NCBI RefSeq assembly: GCF_031082405.1
Contig: NZ_JAVHJU010000059.1
Location: 124,001 to 188,000 of the forward strand
Reading direction: 5' to 3'
Source of the DNA: Amycolatopsis sp. A133
Lineage (GTDB): Bacteria > Actinomycetota > Actinomycetes > Mycobacteriales > Pseudonocardiaceae
Length of the DNA: 64,000 nucleotides
Shown here in pieces: positions 8,541 through 16,038 of this stretch (its first letter is position 1; each line of letters begins with the position of its first letter). The translations under genes were made by a program, and so were the position numbers. Below the pieces are notes generated by a model. The model was not told where the DNA came from. It made no database searches and saw nothing but the letters and a program-made list of their open reading frames with translations.

Positions 8541-10412
8541 TCACCCCACCCGGGTACGGTGGTCGACGTCGCCGGGCGTGGTGACCGCCATGCCGGGGTC
8601 GGTGGCGAGGGCGAGCCAGGTGTGCCCGTCGGTGAACACGAGCCCGTGCGCGACCAGTTCGGCCAGGAACGCCTCGACGTCCTCTTCGGACCACGGGATG
8701 CCGGCCTCGGCGAGCCTGTGGACCAGCGCTCCCACGGTCCGCCCGTGCGCCAGTTCCGTCCACACACGAATCTCCCGTGCGGACTCCAGTACGTAGTCCT
8801 GGTGCGGGCGGCGGGCGCGCCGGTCGCGGACCACCACCACACCGGCCACTGCGCGGGCGACGAGACTGCTGTCCGGGTACAGCTCGGTCCACGTCCGATG
8901 CCAGGCGTGCAGACCGGCCGCTTGTTCTTCGGTGAGCCCGCGAGGAGGTGTCTCGAACGTGTAGGCCAGCTCGGCGAGCACGTCTGCCGGTCTGTCGTAC
9001 ACGTGGTGGAGGAACTCCGGTGCGGTGCGCTCGGCGAAGCCCAGCTCCGGCCGGTCGAAGTTGGGGGAGAAGCGGTGCAGCTCGACGCGGGCGACCGCGC
9101 TGGGCGGCTGCAGGTGAACGAGTGCGGGCAGCTGCTCGATCAGCGACCGGTAGGTGACCTCCGACTCGCCGGGAAATCCGTAGAGCCAGTTCCAGGCGAC
9201 CGTGATCCCGGCACCTTCCCCGTCCCGCAACGTCCGCACGTTGTGTACCGACCGCACCCCCTTGTCCATAGTGGAGAGTACGTCGTTCGCGAGTGACTCG
9301 ATGCCGGGCTGGATGTTCCACACCTGCCCGGCGCGCAAGGTTCGGATTTGGTCGGTGGTCAGGTTCGCCTTCACCTCGTAGTGCAGCTTGAGGTCCAGAC
9401 CGCGGTCTTCGATTGCCGGCAGAACCGTACTGAGGTAGGAGGTGGGCAGGATGTTGTCGATGGTGGTCACGTCCAATACGCGGTGCCGGGCGACGAGGCC
9501 GGTGAGCTCACCGAGGAAGACGTCGGGCGACTTGGCCCGGAACGACATGGTCGCGCTGTTCAGTCCGCAGAAAGTGCAGTGGTGCTTTTCGCCCCACCAG
9601 CATCCGCGTGAGGACTCGAGCGTCAGTTCCGGAAAGAGGTGCTCATGCACCGCACTGGCGTCGAGGGCGGCGAACCAGTCATCGTAGTCGGGCCGGTGCA
9701 TGGCCTTCGGCGTGACCGGTGGTCCCGGTTCGTTGACGTGCTGCTTTCCGTCTTCGTCACGCCAGCACAGGCCGGGTACACCGGCCGGATCGCCACCGGC
9801 CAGGGCCCGGAGCAGCAGGGGAAAACTCACGTCACCCTCGCCGCGCAGCACCAGGTCCACCCAAGGGTATTCGCGATGCAGCGCGACACCCATCGCGCCT
9901 TCGCAGTTGTAGCCGCCGAGTACGACCGTCAGATCCGGGCGCAGCTGCTTCAGCCGCCTCGCGACCGCAAGACTCGGCACGTTCTGCGAGAACGTGCTCG
10001 AAAATCCGACCAGCTCAGGATCCTCCGCCAAGATGTCCTGGGCAGCGCGTTCGATGAACGGCTCCGCCAACGCACGGATCGCGCCTGCGGTGCGCATCGG
10101 GACACCCATGCGTGCGGCGAAGTCCAGCATGCCGGACCATCCGAAAGCCGGGCCGTTCAGCACGCCCGCGAACGTCCATTCGCCAATCGCGTACTGGAAG
10201 CCGGCGTCCGCGATCGCGTCGAAATCGGCCACGGACAGCCCGGCTTCCAGCATCTGCTCGGCGAACGCCAACGTCCCGTGGTAGGTGTGCGGTACGGGCA
10301 GCCCGTCGGCGGCGCACGCCGCTCGGAGCACCCCGAGCGCGAGCGACGGCCGGTTCAGGGAGTGCCACGGCATCGAAACCAAGCAGGTACGTGGCGTGCG
10401 CGCGGTGGTCAC
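8541..10412 (-). CDS. RiPP maturation B12-binding radical SAM C-methyltransferase
   Basis: 623 residues. N-terminal B12-binding-like region (about 1-200, with VVLGGYNCEG near 163-172), radical SAM core, and a long C-terminal region. The iron-sulfur motif is the family-specific Cys-x7-Cys-x2-Cys: C271, C279 and C282 in SSRGCWWGEKHHCTFCGLN. This matches the TIGR03975-type 'ribosomal peptide maturation radical SAM protein 1' family, thought to methylate unactivated carbons of precursor peptides using cobalamin and SAM. GTG start at 10412 overlaps the stop of a 50-codon peptide gene (GTGA); the DUF5825-like gene follows at once. Family and operon call are strong; substrate residue and product are unknown. 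Confidence 0.9.
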   Translation of the reverse strand: MTTARTPRTCLVSMPWHSLNRPSLALGVLRAACAADGLPVPHTYHGTLAFAEQMLEAGLSVADFDAIADAGFQYAIGEWTFAGVLNGPAFGWSGMLDFAARMGVPMRTAGAIRALAEPFIERAAQDILAEDPELVGFSSTFSQNVPSLAVARRLKQLRPDLTVVLGGYNCEGAMGVALHREYPWVDLVLRGEGDVSFPLLLRALAGGDPAGVPGLCWRDEDGKQHVNEPGPPVTPKAMHRPDYDDWFAALDASAVHEHLFPELTLESSRGCWWGEKHHCTFCGLNSATMSFRAKSPDVFLGELTGLVARHRVLDVTTIDNILPTSYLSTVLPAIEDRGLDLKLHYEVKANLTTDQIRTLRAGQVWNIQPGIESLANDVLSTMDKGVRSVHNVRTLRDGEGAGITVAWNWLYGFPGESEVTYRSLIEQLPALVHLQPPSAVARVELHRFSPNFDRPELGFAERTAPEFLHHVYDRPADVLAELAYTFETPPRGLTEEQAAGLHAWHRTWTELYPDSSLVARAVAGVVVVRDRRARRPHQDYVLESAREIRVWTELAHGRTVGALVHRLAEAGIPWSEEDVEAFLAELVAHGLVFTDGHTWLALATDPGMAVTTPGDVDHRTRVG

Positions 10413-10561
10413 CGGCCGGCGGTGCCGTTCCCGGCCGACCGGTCCAGGCTCGCGGTGGCCATGCCCGCCACGGTGTTGCTCCGGTTCCTGGTCACCCTCG
10501 TCCCCCGGCTGACCGGCCTGGCCTGCACGGACATCGTCCTTGTTTCCAGCGGATCCGACAT
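10409..10561 (-). CDS. Candidate RiPP precursor peptide (50 aa), coupled to radical SAM gene
   Basis: 50 codons from ATG 10561, preceded by AGAGAGGA about 7 nt upstream. Its TGA overlaps the GTG start of the radical SAM gene in the same 4-nt pattern used throughout this operon. The peptide begins MSDPLETRTM, is rich in Arg, Ser, Thr, Val and Asn, has no Cys, and ends SLDRSAGNGTAGR. A short gene directly upstream of and coupled to a peptide-modifying radical SAM enzyme is where a precursor is expected. No homologue is recognised, so it is a candidate only; the 47-residue gene upstream is the competing candidate. Confidence 0.55.
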   Translation of the reverse strand: MSDPLETRTMSVQARPVSRGTRVTRNRSNTVAGMATASLDRSAGNGTAGR

Positions 10562-10727
10562 ATCCAATCCTCTCTGTCGTGAGCTGCCCCGAGCCTGGCA
10601 GAGGGTGGTTTCACTTCGGCTTCACCGGTCGGGCCCGTCGGGTGGCTTTCTGCCGCTGCGGTCGTTCGATGTACAAGCGGCTATCGATCTGCGCGGATCG
10701 GCATGGCGGATCTTCTTGACTCGCGCT

Positions 10728-10871
10728 TCATCCGTTGCTGAACTGCCGAAGACCGGGGACGGTCGAAGGGGCATCCACTACGAGCAGAGGAGGCGGCTTG
10801 AAGAACCGCGAGTACTGAAGCTCAGGCCGCAGAAGTTCGAGGTACACCACGATACGGTGAGGTAGCTTCAC
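10728..10871 (-). CDS. Candidate RiPP precursor peptide (47 aa)
   Basis: 47 codons from GTG 10871, preceded by a strong Shine-Dalgarno (GAGGGAGG, 4 nt from the start). The peptide begins MKLPHRIVVYLELLRPEL, has a middle segment FFKPPPLLVVDAP and ends GLRQFSNG. The first half is leader-like (amphipathic, with acidic and Leu residues); the second half is Pro/Val/Leu-rich with unactivated side chains of the sort B12 radical SAM enzymes methylate. No Cys. A gap of 166 bp separates it from the 50-codon gene. Same strand and direction as the operon. Function inferred from context. Confidence 0.5.
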   Translation of the reverse strand: MKLPHRIVVYLELLRPELQYSRFFKPPPLLVVDAPSTVPGLRQFSNG

Positions 10872-10883
10872 CGGTCCTCCCTC

Positions 10884-10915
10884 GCGGAGCGGCGCCGAAT
10901 GCGGCGCCGCTCCGC
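10884..10915 (-). promoter_or_regulatory. 14-bp hairpin immediately upstream of the RBS of the 47-aa peptide gene
   Basis: Perfect inverted repeat with 14-bp arms (10884-10897 and 10902-10915) and a 4-nt loop. On the minus strand it ends two bases before the purine-rich RBS of the gene starting at 10871, so in the mRNA it is a 5'-leader stem abutting the ribosome site. No U-tract follows in that direction. It may stabilise the peptide mRNA or gate translation; termination of plus-strand transcription is the alternative (a short TTT follows on that strand). Confidence 0.55.
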
Positions 10916-11492
10916 TTTGCCGTCGGTACGTTCCGGCGTGCGCAGCCGGAAGGGCGAAGTCACCACGACGGCGGGTCTGCAGTCTATTGTGGACCGTTCC
11001 GCAACGCCCGCCCGAGCCGAGGCCGCCGGACAACGGCCTGGTGGCCTCGGCGGCCGGCGCGGCCCGGCCACCGTCGCCGGCTCGACGACGAGGCGGTCGT
11101 TCCCGGCAGCGTCAGCCCCTGGCCACCCGGAACCGCGCCGATCGCGCGGAACGCCGCTGCGCGGACCTCCGGCGACGCCGGCAAGGTGGGCACCAGGAAA
11201 ACGAGCAGCTGAAGCAGCAGCCGTTCCCGGTGTTCCGCGGTTGGCGGGCCCGCCCTCGTCCGCTCGTCACTGTGCTTCGGTGTTTCCACAATCCAGTCCC
11301 ACAACGCCAGGGTTCGGCGGGGCAGTGGGCTGGGCTGTTCCCCGCCGGCATCTGGTACTCCGGGAACACGCCCCGCACGAGCACTTCACGACAAGATAGG
11401 CAAGTTTCCCAAGGGGCTCACCCGCTGCGCCCGCCGGCGCGACACCAGCCCGGACCCGCACGTTTTGGCGTGCCCTGCCTGCTCTGTGGCCG
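10916..11492. other. Intergenic region with possible gene relic
   Basis: No intact gene. On the minus strand about 11120-11300 a frame reads ASPEVRAAAFRAIGAVPGGQ, resembling the end of CU044_5270-type actinobacterial proteins (PAVRAAAFRALA-like), but neither start nor downstream part can be followed. It probably also holds the promoter of the peptide/radical SAM operon. Treat the relic as a weak observation. Confidence 0.3.
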
Positions 11493-12071
11493 CTACTTGT
11501 CGAGCAGTGCTGTGGCCATGTGCTGGATGGAACGGGTGAAGCGTCGGGGGTCGTCAGGACGTGTCGTCTTGCGAACCAGGTCACCGTCGAAGACGGCGAG
11601 CACGGCGTGAGCGAGGAAGTCGGTGTCGAGATCGGGGCGTTCTTCGGAGAGGAGCGTGCTGAGATGGCGGTGCCAGAACTGGTAGCTGGGGTCGGCGTAC
11701 TTGTCCTCGGCACACGCTTGCTCATGTGCCGACAGCAGGACGGCGTTGCCTTCGGCGATTGCGCCCAATCGATCGAGGAAGGCGAGCAGTCGCTCCCGAG
11801 CGGACGCTCCCGGCCCCAGCGGCGCCGGGCCGTTGTCGATCGCGTCACGCAGCTCGCGAGACCTTTCCTCCAACAGTGCCTGCAATAGTCCGGCACGGTT
11901 GCCGAAGCGGCGGAACACGGTACCCTTCCCGACCCCGGCGAGGGCGGCGACGCGATCGAGGGACACGTGCTCACCACCGCCTTCGGCCAGAAGCTGTTCG
12001 GTCGCGTGAAGCACGGCACGGCGGTTGCGGGCCGCGTCAGCCCGTTCGGCACGCTGCTGAACCATCGGCAT
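11493..12071 (-). CDS. TetR-family repressor
   Basis: 192 residues; a second in-frame ATG two codons later is equally possible. The N-terminal helix-turn-helix reads SLDRVAALAGVGKGTVFRRFGNRAGLL (the HTH within about 42-68), and the C-terminal ligand domain is helical. Divergent from the quinone oxidoreductase gene with under 100 bp between them; that gap holds two copies of a 15-bp dyad. It most likely represses itself and the oxidoreductase until a small, probably electrophilic or quinone-like, ligand binds. Confidence 0.92.
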   Translation of the reverse strand: MPMVQQRAERADAARNRRAVLHATEQLLAEGGGEHVSLDRVAALAGVGKGTVFRRFGNRAGLLQALLEERSRELRDAIDNGPAPLGPGASARERLLAFLDRLGAIAEGNAVLLSAHEQACAEDKYADPSYQFWHRHLSTLLSEERPDLDTDFLAHAVLAVFDGDLVRKTTRPDDPRRFTRSIQHMATALLDK

Positions 12072-12082
12072 CCCCGGTTAGA

Positions 12083-12097
12083 CGGACTTACGGTCCG
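12083..12097. promoter_or_regulatory. TetR operator-like dyad, copy 1
   Basis: CGGACTTACGGTCCG, arms CGGAC/GTCCG around a 5-nt centre, between the divergent TetR and oxidoreductase genes. It shares 13 of 15 positions with copy 2, which starts 36 bp away. Confidence 0.6.
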
Positions 12098-12118
12098 CAT
12101 ATGCTACCGTGCATCAAG

Positions 12119-12133
12119 CGGACCAACGGTCCG
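12119..12133. promoter_or_regulatory. TetR operator-like dyad, copy 2
   Basis: CGGACCAACGGTCCG, with perfect 6-bp arms around a 3-nt centre. It lies about 35 bp before the oxidoreductase start. Two near-identical dyads spaced 36 bp apart between divergent genes fit two-dimer TetR control of both promoters. Confidence 0.6.
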
Positions 12134-12167
12134 GTTAAAGCTTGTGGTGGAGGAGTCGTTGAAGGAC

Positions 12168-13085
12168 ATGCGCGCGATCGTCGTCGATCCCGATGTGCCG
12201 GGGGCGCTGCGTCTCGGCCGGGTTGCCGAGCCCCAGGCCGCCCCCAACCAGGTGGTGCTCGAGGTGCGGCACATCTCGCTCAACCGCGGTGAGGTCGCCT
12301 TCGCCGGTCGGCGTCCGGCCGGAACGGTGCATGGCTACGACGCCGCCGGTGTCGTGGTACGCGCGGCGGCGGACGGCACTGGGCCGGCTGTGGGCACCAA
12401 CGTGGCGGCGTTCGGCGTCGGCGCATGGGCCCAGCAGATGGCCGTGGAAACCACCGCGGTGGCCGAGGTGCCCGTCCAGGTCGATCTCGCCGATGCCGCC
12501 GCGGTGCCGATGGCTGGGCTTACGGCTCTGCGCACATTGCGCACCCGGTCCATCCTGGGCCGGCGGGTACTGGTCACCGGCGCGGCCGGTGGGGTGGGCC
12601 GTTACGCGGTCCAACTGGCGGCCTTGGGCGGCGCACACGTCATCGCCTCGATCGGGTCCACCCCCCGTGCCGCCGGCTTGACCGAACTCGGCGCCCACGA
12701 GGTGGTGGTCGGGCTGAAGGGTGTTGATCGGCCGGTCGACCTCATCATCGACAACGTGGGCGGACCGCAACTGGCCGCCGCCTGGGAGTTGCTCGCGCCG
12801 GGTGGGGGTGTGCAGAACGTCGGCTGGGCGTCCGACGAGCCCGCGGTGTTTGAGCCGTACTCGCTGTTCTTCATCGGTCCGGCCAAGACGATGAGCACGT
12901 TCGGCGACATCCGCGAGGTGGGGCCCGACCTGGCCACCCTGCTGGATTTCCTGGCGGCGGGAAAGCTGTCCCCGGAGGTCGCCTGGCGTGGCTCGTGGGA
13001 ACGCGTTACCGAGGCCGCCCAAGCACTGCTGGACCGGCGCATCGCCGGCAAGGCTGTGCTGGACGTGGAACCGGCGACCCGCTGA
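12168..13085 (+). CDS. Quinone oxidoreductase-like MDR enzyme
   Basis: 305 residues from ATG 12168; a TTG at 12159 with GGAGG 5 nt upstream is an alternative start three codons earlier. Medium-chain dehydrogenase/reductase: N-terminal GroES-like fold (SLNRGEVAFAGRRPAGTVHG), then a nucleotide-binding fold with VLVTGAAGGVGRYAVQLAALG (about 129-149). No structural-zinc Cys cluster, so it belongs with the zinc-independent NADPH:quinone reductases. Likely reduces a quinone or enone and is controlled by the divergent TetR repressor. Confidence 0.88.
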   Translation: MRAIVVDPDVPGALRLGRVAEPQAAPNQVVLEVRHISLNRGEVAFAGRRPAGTVHGYDAAGVVVRAAADGTGPAVGTNVAAFGVGAWAQQMAVETTAVAEVPVQVDLADAAAVPMAGLTALRTLRTRSILGRRVLVTGAAGGVGRYAVQLAALGGAHVIASIGSTPRAAGLTELGAHEVVVGLKGVDRPVDLIIDNVGGPQLAAAWELLAPGGGVQNVGWASDEPAVFEPYSLFFIGPAKTMSTFGDIREVGPDLATLLDFLAAGKLSPEVAWRGSWERVTEAAQALLDRRIAGKAVLDVEPATR

Positions 13086-13219
13086 CACTCCCGCCACTTG
13101 CCCGTTGCCTGCTGCGGCGTGACTCTCGTTGGGCGCAGCCGAGGATGTTTGGACCTCGACCAGGCGGAGGATGGGAGTTGACCGCCGCTGTGTCGTGGCT
13201 GGTCCTGCCCGAACGGTTG

Positions 13220-13481
13220 CGTGCCGTTGGCGTCGAGGAAGGCCGAAGCGGGCAAGGTCGGCGTGCAGGGTGCCGATGCTGTAGCCGGCGTTGCCGACGA
13301 AGCTGAGCAACGACGGTTTCAGCCGGCTGCGGCCTTGGGATAGCCGGTCGGCGATGAACATGAGCAGTTCGACGAGTTCGGCGGCGTCGCCCGCATCGAG
13401 GTGGCCCTGGTCGTCGCACACGAACTCGATGCGCCCACCGGCCGGGTCGACACGACCCGCGGGTGCCCCCGCCCGGCGCAC
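13220..13481 (-). pseudogene. Fragment resembling a transposon/integrase-associated protein
   Basis: In the otherwise gene-free stretch 13086-13901 one minus-strand frame has protein-like composition: a segment with DAAELVELLMFIADRL, then SLLSFVGNAGYSIGTLHADL. The pattern 'LLxFIADxL...SLLxFVGxxxYxIxTLxxDLxRF' recalls a small protein encoded beside tyrosine recombinases in actinobacterial integrated elements. No credible start, and the reading frame degrades on both sides. The rest of 13086-13901 shows nothing recognisable apart from AT-richer DNA upstream of 13902 that probably carries its promoter. Confidence 0.35.
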
Positions 13482-13901
13482 TCACTCGGTCGAGGCGTCC
13501 TGGGCAACGTCGGGACCGACGTGCTGGAACAGCACGTCGATGGGAGCTGGCCCAGCGCGCCGTGCGCGTGGGCCGGCGCGCAGGCGGTCCGGTGGCCGTT
13601 GCCGCGGCGTACGGCGCCGGCGGCGATCAGGGTTGCCAGGCGGGCACAGGCCCGAGGTCGGTGCTGCCGCGGTCTTACTCCGGCACCGCCACCACGGATA
13701 CGCCACCGATGAATAGTCACGACAGCCTTGCTCGGAAAATTTTCATGCCTAATGGTTTATGGGTAGGCTCGAAGAGATGATAGATAGGTTCTTGCAGTGT
13801 GACTTGCGATCTGGAAAGGTTTGCCGGACCGCAAAGGCGCCAGATTTATTTTCAGTGCGGCGATGAGGGCTGACGCTCGCTGAGGCAGGAGGTATCCAAG
13901 G

Positions 13902-14285
13902 ATGAATCACGTGGCGGCGCAGCAGTTCGTCAACAGCTGGCTGCAAGCCTGGAACACCCATGATTTGGACGAAATCCTTTCCCATTTTACCGAAGAAGTT
14001 ACCTTTCGATCACCGATGGCGGTTCGGTTGCTCGACAGCAGTGATGGCGTGGTGCGCGGCAAGACCGCATTGCGGGAGTATTGGGCCGAGGGGCTGCGCA
14101 GAATGCCGGAACTGCACTTCGAGCTGATGGGCACGTACATCGGTGTCGACTCTTTGGTGATCAATTATAAGAATGAACGAGGCGGACTCGTCAACGAGGT
14201 GCTCATCTTCAAGGGCTCGCTTGTGGTAGAAGGCTACGGGACCTATCTTGGGGTGGATGCTGCTCCGGCTTCGGGTCTCTCCTGA
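13902..14285 (+). CDS. SnoaL-like / NTF2-fold protein
   Basis: 127 residues, ATG preceded by AGGAGG 9 nt upstream. The sequence follows the NTF2-like cone-fold pattern: an N-terminal helix ending FVNSWLQAWNTHDLDEILSHF, TFRSP in the first strand, then GKTALREYWAEGLRRMPELHF and late strands. The family includes ketosteroid isomerase and polyketide cyclases as well as many uncharacterised members; the substrate cannot be inferred. It is monocistronic and convergent with the LysR gene. Base composition around it is noticeably AT-richer than the neighbours. Confidence 0.8.
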   Translation: MNHVAAQQFVNSWLQAWNTHDLDEILSHFTEEVTFRSPMAVRLLDSSDGVVRGKTALREYWAEGLRRMPELHFELMGTYIGVDSLVINYKNERGGLVNEVLIFKGSLVVEGYGTYLGVDAAPASGLS

Positions 14286-14299
14286 GTGGTGTGTTCACT

Positions 14300-14347
14300 G
14301 AGGCCACCGGTCCGACGCGACGATCGCAGCGATCGCACTATGGCCTC
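14300..14347. terminator. Possible bidirectional terminator between convergent genes
   Basis: Outer arms GAGGCCA/TGGCCTC enclose an inner CGATCGC/GCGATCG stem. It lies just after the SnoaL-like stop and overlaps the 3' end of the convergent LysR gene. Outer arms are only 7 bp, so the call is modest. Confidence 0.35.
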
Positions 14348-15309
14348 TGTCGCCCGGTGGCATTGTGGCTGACTGTCGGTAGGGAGGCCCGTATCGGCCA
14401 CGCGTCTTCGGCTGCTTGACGGATTGCCTTGACGACGGGCCGGTTCTCCGCCGTGATGTGCCAGGCCAGTGCCGAAGTGCACGGAGGCAAATCGCTCACC
14501 GCGACGTACGCGACGCCGGGACGGGGGAAGAACTGCCGTGCCGCTGCGGGCTGGAAGCTGATGGCCCCTCCTCTCGCGATTTCGGCGAACAGGGCTTCCA
14601 TGTCCCTCACCATCGGCCCGTAGGTGACGGGAACGCCGCTGGGGCGCGGATCCGCGGCCCAGAAGTCGCGCCAGGCCTGCGGAGACTCGGGCGGGAAGGA
14701 GATCATCACGCGATCGTCCAGTTCAGCAAGGGTGACGCGGTCACGGCCGGCCAGTGGATCGCCGGCCGGCAGGCAAACCACCCTGGGTTCGGTCTGCAGG
14801 TGGTGAGTCTTGACTTCGTCGGGTGCAGGCGGACGGCAGAACACCGCGTCGACCTCGCCCGTGGTCAGGCTGCGAAACTGGGCACCCAGGTCGAGGAGCC
14901 TGATGTCGAGTTCGAGCGCCGGGTGCCGTTGCCGCAGGGCTTCGAGCACGACGGTGGTGTGCTCCATCGCCGCTTCGGCGCCGACGGTCCCGATTATCAA
15001 CTTGCCCGTCAGGCCGCGTGAGTAATTGTCGGCTATCCGACGGAGTCTGGTGGCTGCTCGCACCACCGCGAGGGCGTCGGGCAGCAGCGCCGACCCGGCG
15101 GGGGTGATCGCAGCGGATCGGCTGGTCCGGGCGATTACCTCGACCCCCAGACGCCGTTCCAGTGCGCCGAGCTGGCGGCTCAAGGCAGGTTGACTCATGT
15201 AGAGCCGAGTCGCGGCTCGACCGAAGTGCAGCTCTTCTGCGAGCACGAGGAACGCTCGTAGTTGGTGGATGGTGGGAGCTGACGGCCAGTCTTCTTCAAC
15301 GTATGTCAT
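14338..15309 (-). CDS. LysR-family transcriptional regulator
   Basis: 323 residues from ATG 15309, with AAGGG about 9 nt upstream; a GTG at 15327 has no RBS. The N-terminal HTH contains TIHQLRAFLVLAEELHFGRA and the SQPALSRQLGALERRLGVE recognition helix region; the C-terminal part is the type-2 periplasmic-binding-like effector domain. Its target is unclear: the SnoaL-like gene is convergent rather than divergent, and no gene is divergently transcribed from it nearby. A TetR-operator-like dyad lies about 50 bp upstream. Confidence 0.9.
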   Translation of the reverse strand: MTYVEEDWPSAPTIHQLRAFLVLAEELHFGRAATRLYMSQPALSRQLGALERRLGVEVIARTSRSAAITPAGSALLPDALAVVRAATRLRRIADNYSRGLTGKLIIGTVGAEAAMEHTTVVLEALRQRHPALELDIRLLDLGAQFRSLTTGEVDAVFCRPPAPDEVKTHHLQTEPRVVCLPAGDPLAGRDRVTLAELDDRVMISFPPESPQAWRDFWAADPRPSGVPVTYGPMVRDMEALFAEIARGGAISFQPAAARQFFPRPGVAYVAVSDLPPCTSALAWHITAENRPVVKAIRQAAEDAWPIRASLPTVSHNATGRQRP

Positions 15310-15355
15310 CGAAGCGCCCTTACGCACAGTGTTCGTTGTGTCGCTGTGACCTGGA

Positions 15356-15371
15356 TTGATAGATCATTCTA
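15356..15371. promoter_or_regulatory. TetR-operator-like site upstream of the LysR gene
   Basis: TTGATAGATCATTCTA. It matches 14 of 16 positions of TAGATAGATCGTTCTA found between the divergent hydrolase and TetR genes at 26461-26476. Both resemble the common TetR operator type AGAACGATCGTTCT. Confidence 0.35.
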
Positions 15372-15689
15372 GCGACTCTACCGCGTTTGCGCAGCTCAGG
15401 GCTGAGGGTCCAGCTGGCGAACATCACGAGTAGAGGGGACAGGGATATCGCGCACGCGGGACCTCACCGGTGTTGGCGGCCGGATCCGCCCCGCCGCGAC
15501 CTGGAGTTTCCGGCCGCGTTGGCTATGGAGTGTGGCAGTGAGTGACTTCATCCTGCCTTCACCTGTACGGCCGCCGGCTTCCCCCGGAGGGGTGGCGGGC
15601 GAGGCCAACGGGTAGCGGTCGCAGTCACGGCGAACCGACGGGCAACGCGGTAGGTCGCGGCCCACTACTTTGCGCGAGCGCCGACGTCA

Positions 15690-15840
15690 GAGATCCGGCT
15701 CGGAGGAAAACGTGGCTTCGCCGCGTTCGCCTGTGTGCTGCGGCGCTATCGCGAGCATGCTCATCGCGTCGGCTGCGTACCCGGAGCCGGCGCCCTTCTG
15801 AAGCATGGCGAGCGCCACCCGCAGGTCGATGGCTGGCTGG
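15690..15840 (-). pseudogene. Relic of a SARP/AfsR regulator C-terminus (TPR region)
   Basis: In the gene-free stretch 15310-16038 the minus strand reads DLRVALAMLQKGAG, then ADAMSMLAIAPQHTGERGEA. This aligns with the last TPR of the SARP at 32.7-35.5 kb, HLRTALTMLQDGGG then ADAMSMLAIALQHAGERGEA, and the DNA is also closely similar. The reading frame is lost on both sides. It is a second, independent relic of the same gene type as the fragment at 6.5 kb. Confidence 0.7.
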
Positions 15841-15987
15841 AAGTGATCGCGCGCGCGGTCGCTGGAGCGGAAAGCCCGGCGGCCCGAGAAGTTCACAACC
15901 GACGCAAACCCGCTGCGACTGCAGCGTCCGGGTTGCGTCGGCCTCGTCGTGCCGGTGGTAGGTGGGTGAAATTGGGTGAGCAGCCCA

Positions 15988-16033
15988 GCTGCCGGTTCCC
16001 TCGTCCGCTTTTGCGGACCAGGGAACCGGCAGC
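15988..16033 (-). terminator. Long hairpin terminator of the lysozyme-like gene
   Basis: Outer arms of 14 bp (15988-16001 and 16020-16033) plus an inner GTCCGC/GCGGAC stem with a TTTT loop, mismatched only by a C-C pair. It begins 6 bp after the stop at 16039 on the minus strand. Confidence 0.75.
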
Positions 16034-16038
16034 CGGGT

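Noticed and set aside
6466..9321. 951-codon open frame on the minus strand
   Set aside because: Antisense or out-of-frame to the MFS, DUF5825-like and radical SAM genes; Arg/Pro-rich with no family features. Only its last segment is of interest, as the SARP relic.
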